Source: Corella eumyota (taxonomy: Eukaryota; Chordata; Ascidiacea; Phlebobranchia; Corellidae). Taken from it: 64,000 bases of DNA. Numbering within the stretch: position 1 is the first letter of the stretch; each line of letters opens with the position of its first letter. Where the stretch lies: NCBI GenBank assembly GCA_963082875.1, contig OY720099.1:2418001-2482000 (forward strand). The letters run 5' to 3'. The notes beneath the pieces are model-generated. The model was not told where the DNA came from, made no database searches, and was given only the letters and a program-made list of their open reading frames with translations. Positions 11,901-23,900 of the stretch are shown piece by piece. A program made the translations under genes and the position numbers.

Positions 11901-14900
11901 TAAGCGTACACAGATGGCAAAGGGTTGTGTTTTTACTTTCACTAATTATCTGCAGTTCGGGTAACTTTTTAACTGTTTCTTTTTTGGCCCTGTTTTACCG
12001 GCAAACCCATTCTGCCAGAACCACAAGAAAAGTGAACGCAAATCAACCAAAGTGACCTCACGACCGCGTTTTGTTTAAATATACCGAGCAAACGCATTTC
12101 GACACTTTGTAAAAGGGGTTTTGTAGTATTTACTCACAGCTTATGTATCTTAAAACTTAGTGTTGATATTGGAACTAAAGTAAAACATCAAATTTAGCCA
12201 AAAATTTGAGTTCAATTTTGGCGCATTTTTAAATTGGAACTACTTTGTAATTTTAAACTAAAAATTTTGTTTTTTTATTGTTCTTTTAATGTGTGTACCT
12301 AAAACATGCTTAAAATGTACTTAAATTTTACATGAAAAAATTGGGTTACCATTTTAAAATGGTTGGAAAAGTTAAAAAGCTGATTTACGAATTCATTTTT
12401 TGACCTATTTTTTACTTCAATTTTTTTCGATTTTTTGTCAATTTTACGTGCTTGGTTTTAGTTTTCTTTGCATTAGAATTAAAGAATTTCACTCAGCGCC
12501 CCAGCTGTGCAAAACCCAAGTCTTTGTCTTTCGCTTAAATTCATGTTTTTTGTGTTTTTAGGTAAAAAGATCATCGAACAGCCGAAGAAAATAATCGGTA
12601 AATTTTTTTTGATTTGTCTAAATTTTTGATTAACGAACTCAGATTTATTTCCTGATCAATGCAGTTGCTGGCTTAAATATGCCAAACTCTTCGCTCTATT
12701 TATTTTAGCTTAACCAAATTTTGGCGCAAGACTATGCGCCCGTAGAATTTTAAATTATGTTAAAAATTAGAGCACAACATTCCTGCCTAAAAGCATCACG
12801 TTAATACATATACCATACTGGTTTATGTATTATAACATTATCGCGGACTATAATATTTAAAAATAAATATATGTTCTATTTTTTAACAACTAGTTTTATC
12901 ATGTTAAATATATCATTTGAATATTGAGTAAGACGTTATAAACGATACAAACTCTTGCTGAGCCAGCACTTAATCAGCAGCAACATTATCGGGCAATTAC
13001 AATCTATAATATCCCAAACTGTCAAAGGCAACTCGAGACTGGGTCGGGGTAACAAATGTTACTCTATGTTTAGGTCGTAAAGTAGACTTTCCTATATAAA
13101 GAATAAATAAATATAACATAACCTGATATCTGTAGATCCATGTAACGAAGTACTTTGTGGTTATGGTTCGACTTGCCAAAATATCAACAACACAGCCACA
13201 TGTGTGTGTCCTGCGGTCGAGTGTACGGGGCAGGGCGAAGATGATTTATTCGCCCCAGTTTGTGGGTCAAATGGGATAACTTACCCGAACGAGTGTAGAT
13301 TGAAGGCAGCACAATGCTCGATTCAAAAACGAATTAGGACCGCATCTCAAAGCGCTTGTGGTAAGAAAATTTGAAAATTTAAATTTTATGTCAGGTTTTT
13401 ATATTTAATTTTAGGACATTTTAATTTATTTTTGTTTTGTTATTTTTTGTTTCAATAAAGGGCCTGTATAGTAAACCCTTTATTTTTAAGGCAATAAAAA
13501 CGTTATAAACCATTATTAATTACCGGTTAATTAGTCCATTTTATAATGATTAATATGACAAATTATTAAGTTGTATAATTAATTTATCGATGGTCCAAAT
13601 AAAAAAAAGAATAATTTAATTATAACCTAATAAAAAATATAATTTTTACTATTAAAATTCACTCACAATTTTTAATTTTTTTTTAATATACATTTAGTAT
13701 AAATTTAAACTTACTGTTTAATTCTTTTAACACTTAGTTATTTATAACTATATTAAAGGGGTATTAATATTACTTGGTAAAAACTAAGGAGTTAATATAG
13801 TAAACATTTACATGTGAAAGTTACAAAAATGTGGTTAAAATTTCATCGAATTTCAGGTCCTGACTGTATTGGAAAAGACAAAAATACAAAGGCTTGTAAT
13901 AAAGGTGCTTTGTAGTTTCGTTGTTGTTGCTGTTGTAGTTGCTATTGTTAGATTGGTGTTCTGTGATTGTTTTTTGTGATTGTTAATATTGTATGAAAAC
14001 CTGAAAAATAGGTTTTTAGTTAAGATTTTTTTATGATATTTTAATTTTAGATTTCGAATTAATTTTTTTCTCGTTTTCTGATTTTTTGTGCGGTAGTTAA
14101 GTGTTGTTTTATGTAGTTTGCATGGGTTTTAGTAGCTACAATTTTAAATTAAAGATTTTTACGATAAATATTAGTTTTTACAATTTTTTTATACAAAATT
14201 TAGCAAATTTAAGTTTTTAAAATAACGTAAAAATATTGTTTTTAAAATTTTTTTCGCTTGCCCTGCGTGGCCATTGGACCATGTTTCCCTTTATGACATC
14301 ACAGACATGGAATAATGATGTAATTATAACATGCTCCCGCCCAGTTAATTTACAAATCCTGCCCGAACATTATCGCATCCTGAAAATATAAAAGTTTTTT
14401 TTTTATTGCTATCAATAGAAACTTAATTTCGTGTTTAACGATTTCCTTATTTCCCGAGTTCCCGGCGAGTTTTTTTTACTTAAATTTTGGGACAGGATAT
14501 CTTTAGAAAATCCTTTTTTGTGTCGGCAAAATAAAAGTCGTTAATTTGACACAATTTCTAACGCACCTGCCTTGACTTTTATTTAAAATATCATTAAAAG
14601 CCAACCTACTATTAAATATTAAAATACAAATAAGGTCATATCTTAAAGACTCCATCAAATTTTTGCAGGTTTTTGTCATTTTTATTAAAGATTTTTCATT
14701 TTTTGTCCTAACTAGACGGAACTTATTAAAATTTGATTTTTCGATGTAGTTGCACTGATGTCATGCAAGGTGTGGAATAATTGGTGTTGTGCTGATTCAA
14801 AGTTTAATTTAATTGAGTAGTTTGTAGTAATATCACCGCGTGGGTGAATTTATTTTCATAAATATAAGATTTAATCTAGTTGAAATACCCGTTTTTTGTA

Positions 14901-17900
14901 AATAAATTAGCACTGATTCATACAAATAGGTCCTTTTTAGAAAAAAATTTGTCATTTTTTTATGAAATTATTGTTAGATTTAAAAGATTTTAATAATTTA
15001 ACGTTTTTTAACTTATTTACAACAGACCCAGTCGTGGATACTTTAGTTTGTGAGGCTACTCGTTGCGAGAACGCAGCAGTTTGTGTCGTCGATGTAGGTA
15101 CGGACGGCTCTCGCACGCCATCTTGCGTGTGTCCGACATGCGATCATATTCTGACGGCACCGGTTTGTGGATCCGACCAGAACACGTACAGAACTAAATG
15201 CGATTTGCGGAGGTCGAGTTGTATAAACGGGAGGAAAATTACGGTCGTGCGAGCGTCATCTTGCGGTAAGATATTTTCGGTTTTAAATGATAATTTATCA
15301 AAAAAAAATTATAATTTTTTGTAAAATAACATGGGGTTCAGGGTTCGATTCCCACTGCTCTCATACTGTAGTCCTCTAAGATATTGTGCTATAAGCGGTA
15401 TAAACACCAACTATGTCAACACCTTATCTCCAAATTAGTTAGCTATTTACAAAAATTATGTTTTTGGATTCAATAAAGCAATGTGAACCGAACTCAAAAC
15501 TCTTAAATTCAACTTAAAATTAAATTCAACTTACCTTAAAAATAAACCCAACTATTAATATTTAGACCCATGCGATGTTTATGATGATGAAAGCCAATCA
15601 TTTATTAAAACATGTGACGGAATATGCAGCATAAACCCAGCAGGGTTATCAGAATGTTGTTCGAATATCGAATGTTCTGATTCTGTTGGGTTGGTTTGTG
15701 GTTCTGACGGAAATACTTATGAAAGTGAATGTGCTATATTAAGGTAGGAATAATGTCTGTATTTAAATATAATTAATGTTGATGATGAAGTGAAGTGGTT
15801 AAAACAAATGGATTTATTACATGAGACCCTTGGTTTGATCCCAACTGATTTTAGGCTGTAGAGTCCTTAAGTAAAGTGCTATAAGCAATATAAACTTTTG
15901 CCGAGCAAAAAACCTTTTGATAGTTTAATTATCGGGTAATATACTCAATAGAATCAAAAACTTTCAAGGCAACTAGAGACTGGGTCTAAGTAACTGATGT
16001 TACTCTATTTTTAGGCCCTGTAGTTGACTTTTTCCAAATCATATTTATATTAAATACAATAAAACATCAAATATTTCAATTTAACAATTAATTTTTAATA
16101 AACGAAATATTTACTTTTTAGTCTTAATTGCAAAACAACAAGGAATGTAACTGTTATTGCTGATGGAAATTGTCCGGCTAAAAAAGGTGATTAATATGTT
16201 GTTAATAAGATTTCATATATATAAAATAAATAAAACCTTTAACATTGTGTTAAACATAAAACTATATTTTAAATTTATTATAAGCAATAGAAAAAACAAT
16301 ATGGAAATTTTAAGTTCTATAGTTATCTAATAAAAACTAACTACCTATATGACTGACCTAATGAACTATTTATGTAGAATCTGTTACAAAAATGTATTTT
16401 TTTATAGAGATGACTTTGGTGAGGGGTTCTGTAAGTATTGCTGATCAACCAAGTTGCCCCGGAGATTGTAATCCAAAAAATAAAGAATTTAAAAACTTTG
16501 TAAAAAGATTCGCAAAAGATGTTAATGACGTAAGAATAAAAAACCTTTTATTTTGAGAATAAAAAACCTTTAATTTTGAGAATAAAAAACCTTTAATTTT
16601 GAGAATAAAAAACCTTTAATTTTTTAATTTTGACCTTTAAAGTATTTAGATTTTTAATTGTTTTTAATATAAGAGATTTTTATGTTGTCAAAAAACTCAC
16701 AAAATTTTGTTTAATTTTTTTAGAATTTGATGAACATGAAAGATGAAACAACCGGACAAATGATCGGAGAGTTTGCGGTCACTAATGTACGAAAAGGAAG
16801 CGCAATATTAATTTTCAGGTTTTCTATTTTTAACTTAAAGTAGAAATATCATTTTTTTTTGCTTTTAAATAAACGTTTAAAAAATTGTTTTTCTAGAGCT
16901 TATGCTTCCACGTCTTCTGAACCAATCACAGCGTTCGATGACCCAGGTCAAATGTCAGGGTGGGTGTACGAACAACTATTTGACCCCTTGATTGGAGCCG
17001 TTATTATTGCCGGGAAAGCTGATGGCATCAAATTTGTGGTTAATCGAGATCCGAAAGATGACCTAATTGTAGAAGGTAAGTTAAAAGTAAAACAATATGG
17101 TTTTTATTTAAGCCATTTTTTAATACTTGTAGAACAACATTAGAAAAAACATAAAGTAACATCAGTTACTCCGACCTAGTCTCGAGTTGCCTGTAGAAGT
17201 TTGGGATATTATAGATTATAATTGCCCGATAATTATACTGCTGATTAAGTGCTGGCTAAGCAGGAGTTCATACCGTTTATAGTGCCTTACTTAAGGGCGC
17301 TACAGAATGAGAGCAGTGGTGTTTGAACCCATGACCTCATGGTGGTGTAGCAAGTGTTCTTACCACTGCACCATGCTGCCGGTATTGTATAATAATGTTT
17401 TATAAAAACATTTTTTTTTTATTAAAAATTTAATTTTTATTAGATGTTTGTCTACAAAAGCAATGTGATTACGGTCAAGTCTGTCACATCACTAAAACCA
17501 ACAGAAATTTCACAGCAACTTGTTCTTGTGATAATATCGGCGATCCCAACCGCTTATCAGTAACTCATGCTTGTAAACTAGCAAGTACTGGAAACAATGA
17601 ACCTCTTATGTTTGTGAATCAAGTTGCTTCAAGAAAAACGACGTGTAAAGATCAACAGCAGTTGAATTTTATTGATATGTGTCAAGGTAGGCACTTTTTT
17701 ATACTATTTTTAATAAAAAGTTTCTATTTTTAGGTTAAGTACCTTTATATTTGACTTTGTGTAGTGGTTAAAACTTTTGGCTTTACTACATGAGGCCAGT
17801 GGTTTGATTCCCACTGCCCTCAAGTTGAAGCGCACTTGAGTAAGGCGCTATAAACAGTATGAACTCCTGCTGAGCCAATACTTAATCAGCAGATTAATTT

Positions 17901-20900
17901 TTGAACTATAATAATTTAAAATATTCCAAACTTTCAAAGTCAACTTAAGATTCAGTCAAGGTAACAAAAGTTACTTCATGTTTAGTCTAAAAAAACAGCC
18001 TTCTCACACCGAGGATAAGTTTTTACAAAAACATATAGTTTTTAATAAAACAAACTTTAAGTTAAGAAATAGGTTAGTCTTTTACCTGAATGGCACATCT
18101 AAAAACCCCAACACAAAAAAATTAAAATAAAAGTTTGATAAGTATGTCATCCTGTCTTTTTGTTGATTGTATTATCTGTCCCATATTTCATTACAACAAT
18201 ATGTTCCGCCATATTGTTTATTTTTATTTACATAATAAAAATGGTATTTTGTCCATATCATACATAAATGTTTATTTTTAAATTATAATATCTATTAAAC
18301 ATCAAGCAAATAAGATAAGGTAAGTCAAATTTACAAAAAAAATTATCTAAATTGAATTATTTTCTTTGCACTAACTGGATTTTAAGATAAATTTACATTT
18401 TTTACAAAATTTTAAATTAATTGTCTACATTTATAGACCCTCCAACTGACTTATGCTCAAGTATAGGAGGTTGTAGCACACCAGGTACAGCTTGTATTGT
18501 AACAAATGGACAACCTTCATGTAAATGTATAACCTGTAATGACCAGTATAAACCGGTTTGTGCAAGTGATGGCCAAACATTTAGGTAAGAAAATAAATTT
18601 TTTTTTACCATTTGAAATAAAAAAAAGTTATTTTTAAATAGATAAAAATATATAAATTACTAGAATTCAAAAAAAATGTCATATACTAGTAGATTGCTTG
18701 CTCTATGGCAGGATTTAAATTTAAATTGTTGTAATATGGTCACAACTCTTAACTAATATTTGTTTGCAATAATATACCTGGGCACTTTATTTTGTAGGCC
18801 TATAAATTGGACATACATATATCCACTAAGCTTTATTATATATATATTTTAGTACTGAATACTTTATATTTGTTCTAGATCTGCATGTGAACTCCACAGA
18901 CATAACTGTATGTTTAGTTCTACATTAACTATAGGAGCAACAGAGCCATGTGGTAAGCTCAAAATCTTATAATTTATAGTAAAAAAATCTTGTTTTAAAG
19001 GATAAAAAAATAAATGTTTTTCTTTTATTTTTAATATTTCAGCGAGTCAATGTGATGATGTAAAATGCTGGCATGGAGCTCAATGTGAGGTTAATGCACA
19101 AGGAAATACCTGTGTTTGTCCAACTGTGGTAAGTTCAATCATCCTATTTATGCTATTTTTTAATCGTTAATATGCCAAAGGCAACTCAAGACTGGGTTGG
19201 AGTAGAAAATTTCACTGTATGTTTAGGTGGCGAAGTTGACTCTCCCACATCACGATAAATAAAAAACTCTTTTTTTTCCTTTTTTTTCTTATTTTTTATT
19301 TAAACTTTGTATTTTTAGTGTGTTGAGACAGTATCAAAGGTTTGTGCCAGTGATGGAAATACTTACGATAATCACTGTAAAATGGTGGTGGCAGGATGCA
19401 ATGCTCAAACTGATATAACTGTTGTTCATTCAGGGCCATGTGGTAAGTTAAAGTTTTATTAATCTTGTAAAAAATTATTCTGGATATTTTAAAATTAAAT
19501 ATGATTACTATGAAAAAAACTTTGTTGAAAAATAATTTTAAAAAAATTAACCATTTTTCTTATTTTTTAGATGAGGGTGATGACGATGAGATGTCTGGGG
19601 ATGGAGGGGATGATAGTTGTAACTGTAAGTTTGGTGGCAGTTGTGCCAGCACAGTTGATGATGAAGATAGTGGCTGTATTTGTCCCGACGTTGTTTGTCC
19701 CCCATCGTAAGTTATTTTTTGGAAAGTTGGGGTTTTTATTTGGTGGGGCATTATGGGGACCGTATGGGATTACTACTTTAAAAGTTTTGGGGTTATTTTC
19801 TTACTTGGTGGGGTAAACGTTCCCCTCTAAAAAAATCGCCCATTTTAAAATATTAATACCTAATATTAACTTTTTTTCTTTTTAAATTCATAAACTTTGT
19901 AATTTTTAAACTTCTACAGAGCCAACCAAGTATGTGGTTCAAATGGGGTAACCTATGCAGGGGTTTGTGAACTTAACAAAGATAAATGCAAACTTCAGAA
20001 AATGATTAAAGTGGCAAGCCAGGGTTCATGCAAAGGTAAAAATTAATTTAAAAATGTTTTATGTCAAATCTATTTAGATTTTATTTTAAAATTGAAAAGC
20101 AGCATATGAATAATTAAACATATTAAAACTTAGTTGTACATTTATCTGACTAAAATTTTGTTGTACTAAATTATTAAAAATTTGAACATTTTATGTTTTT
20201 TAGCTATGTGTAGTGCTAGTAGATATGGTTGTTGTGCGGACAACAAAACTATGGCAACAGGGGTTGCTCAAAGTGGGTGTCCAGGTAACGTTATAATTTA
20301 ATTTAAAAAAAATGTGTTTAAATTTAAGAAAATGAAAGAAAATTTTTGAAGAAAAAAAATTAAAAAAATTTCCTGAAAATTTAACTTATTGTTTATTTGT
20401 CTAAAAAATGGTTTTTAATTTTAAAAAATTACTTAACTTTTTAACTTAATTTTTTCAGAGAAATGTGGTTGTAACATGTATGGCTCCTATGAGAAAACCT
20501 GCGACCCAAGCACAGGTCAATGTGTTTGTAAACCTGGGGTAGGTGGAAGGCATTGTGATAGCTGCAAACCTGGCTACTGGAACTTTAGAGCTGTTGCTCA
20601 GGGAGATATTGCAGGATGCATGGGTAAGTGATTAGGGGTTACAAAACTTAATATTTTTACATAAAAAGTTTTTGTAATTTAAAAAAAATTATTTTGTATT
20701 TTTTGCATTAATATTAAAATCCCATTGCTAGACACTTAATAATAGTATCTCAAAAACTGAAGTTTGATCCCCACTGCCCTTATGCTGTAGAGCCCTTAGT
20801 AGGGCACTATATACAAATCACTGCTGAGACAACACTTAACCAGCAGCATAATTACCAGGCAATTATAATTTATAATATTTCGAACTGCCAAAGGCACATC

Positions 20901-23900
20901 AAGACTGGGTTGGTGTAACAGTTGTTACTCTATGTTTGGGTCGTGAAGTTAACCTTCTCACATCGAGGATAAATAAATAAAAAAAAAATTTAATTTAGCT
21001 TGCAGATGTCATGAATATGGTTCAACAAGGGAAGATTGCAACCAAATGACTGGAAGATGTAGTTGTAAGAAAGGAGTAACTGGGATAAAATGTACAAACT
21101 GTTTATCCGATGACTCTTGGGTCACTGCATCTGTTTGCGAAATTGCTGGTAAGTTTGGTATTTAAAAAAAAGCGTAATAGCGGAAAAGTGTAGGAATTTG
21201 AACACTTGGCTTTACTACACAAGGTCCTGGGTTTAATTCCTAATGTCAAAGGTTAATTAACATTAGTAAAAATAATATTTAAAACTGCCAAAGTCAACTA
21301 GAGACTGGGTTGTGGTAATATCTGTTATCTTATGTTTAGGCTGTGAAGCCAGCCTTTCTACATCGAGGATAAATAAATAAGAATATACCATGAATATATA
21401 TGATGTGATTTTATGTTGTATTTTTCTTACAGAGCCCTTGGTATCAGACTCCTGCTATAAATTAAACTGTAAGAATGGAATGAAATGTGTTATGGTGAAT
21501 AGTGGAAATTATGAATGTCAGTGTCCATCGTTAAGCTCTTGTGACAATTATAAAGGAAATCCTGTAAGTAAAAATTCAGATTTAAAATTTTTTTAAATTT
21601 TTGTTGTTTGATTTGCTTATTTTAAATTTATGTAGCATGGCATCATTTCTGTTGTACTTTGTAAAAAAATTCTTACAAAATATATTATAGCCTTTTTTTT
21701 AAATTTATATTGTTGTCTAAAAAATTATCTTTTAGCAGTAACTTAATTTTTTTTTTAATACACAGTGTTCACTTATCAAGGCAAGTTGTTGCATGCTGTA
21801 GCAAGCATGGGTCACCATTTTCACTTTAAATTTAAACCTAGTTAAACAATTTTAACTTAACTAATATCATGTTAAAGCTATAAGTGTTACAATATATTAA
21901 TCACAAAAATATAATTAACAAAAAAGTGTATTACTCAAATTTTAAAAATATAAAACATTTAAATACATAAATTTGTATTGCTAGTTTCAATAAAATAACG
22001 ACATTAATTTTGAGGATAAATTAAAGTTCTTTTTTGTCATCAGGTTTGTGGTAGTGATGGAATAACTTATGCAGATGAATGCCAAATGAAAGTGATTGCT
22101 TGTAGGCAAGGTTTTACTGTCCAAGTGGCCGCGAATATGTCATGTAAAGGTAAGGCTTTTATTTTATAATCCTTAAAAAAATAATTTCAAAAAAATTAAT
22201 TTTCTTATTTTAAGATTTGGTAAAAATGGAACAAGCTCTTAGAACAACTGTTCCTCCAACAACCCTGAAAACACCACCAAAAATAACCATGAGAACCAGT
22301 ACACCAGCTGTAACTGAACCAGTAATGCATAGTAAACCAGATATGTCAACCAGTATCGAACCATCTGTGGTGCCTGAACCAGAACCAGAACCATCTCCGG
22401 AACCAGAGCCTGAACCAGTAGTAACACCATCTTCTGCACCAGAACCAAAGCCCGAACCAGTTGTAACACCGTCTTCTGCACCAGAACCAGAGCCTGAACC
22501 AATGTCAACACCATCTCCCGCACCAGTAACACCAGGTAAACCAGATTTATCACCAATACCATCTGCTGAACCAGGACCTACCACAACATTGGATTCAAAT
22601 TCCGAAGGTTAAAAAAACATTTTTTTACCAGAATTTATCAAAATTAAAATAATTTAACTTAACAAAAAATGCTTGGTATTTAAAATGCAACAAATTGTCC
22701 CAAAAACTGATTTTTAGTTATCTTAATTTTTTTAAAGGTAGCGGAGGTTGCATGTATAGTGATGATGAAGATTGTGAGGAAAGCTCTGGAGACGGGAGCA
22801 TGGCAGAGGTAAATGAGGTAAAATATTTTATTCTTCTAATATTTTAACAAATATTTACACGAGCTCCAAAAAAAAAATATTTACACGAGCTCCAAAAAAA
22901 AAACACCTATTTTATATTAGAAGCTCATATGTTTTTTTCTTTACACTTATTTATCCTCAATCTGGGAAATTTAACTATATGACCTAAACGCAACATTTAC
23001 TACAACATTTGAGCAGTGGGGATTGAACCCAGGACCTTATGTAGTAAAGCAGATTGTTCTGACACTATATTATGCTGCCAGTTCTATTTTGTCTAGTAAG
23101 CTTTGTTATATTTGTGATTTTATTTTTTATATATTAGGGAACTACTGTTCATACAACTTCTACACTGAGTGGAAACGAAACCCCAACTGAGGGTAAGATT
23201 GAAATATTATAAAAAATTAAAGATTTAATATTAAAATATTAAAGACTTTAAAAAATCTGTAAGTTCTAGTTTTTATAAAAAATAATAAAAATTTAGATTT
23301 AATAGTATTTAACTTTATTAAACTTTATGCTAATTTTTTTTGCGATACTCGGACAAAGGCTCTTCGCATTATATCTACCATTTTATTCATTAAATTTTAT
23401 TCATAATTCATTCATTTTTGTTGCTTGCTTATCATCCTGTTCATTAGTCCATTGGATATTGTTACAGTTAACATTAAACTTATGGTTCAAGGGTGAGATG
23501 AATGTGTCAATATCGTGACATAAATGTGCCGATGTTGTGACATAAATGTGCAGATGACATAAATGTGCCACGCATGAAATATACTTTCAAACTAATAAAA
23601 ATATTTAAAATTTTCCATTTTAGGGTTTATTTTTTAATTTAAAAAACATGAAGTATTTTTTTGCTTCTTTAAAATGTCTATGGTATCTTTTCTTAAGTGT
23701 CTTTAAGGCTGTATATTGTTACACTGTTTTTTATTGTTTTAATTTTGTTTTTGTTACTTAGCACCTGTTCTTTACACTGGAAAAGCAAAATTTGATGAAG
23801 CCGACGGTGTGAGTTTATCATACAGCGACGTTTTGAAAGATCCTGATTCTGAATTATTTGGGGAATATAGCAGCCATCTTGAAACTGAGGTAAAATTTCA

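Larger units (their letters stand above)
2951..12561 (+). other. Long agrin intron (about 9.6 kb)
   Basis: By far the longest intron in the window. I see no supported coding exon in it. It holds a CpG-richer stretch (about 3330-3800), two perfect TGACGTCA sites (6571-6578 and 10593-10600), one reverse SINE (about 8165-8372), an imperfect palindrome (8899-9001) and long A/T runs. Its size among otherwise compact introns suggests regulatory content. A search for an alternative transmembrane first exon, as in vertebrate TM-agrin, found no convincing ATG plus hydrophobic stretch ending in a phase 1 donor. Confidence 0.6.

Noticed and set aside
22210-22584. Long minus-strand open frames opposite the agrin Pro-rich exon
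   Set aside because: They are shadows of the P/E/T-rich repeat codons (giving Gly/Ser/Val/Leu runs) on the other strand.
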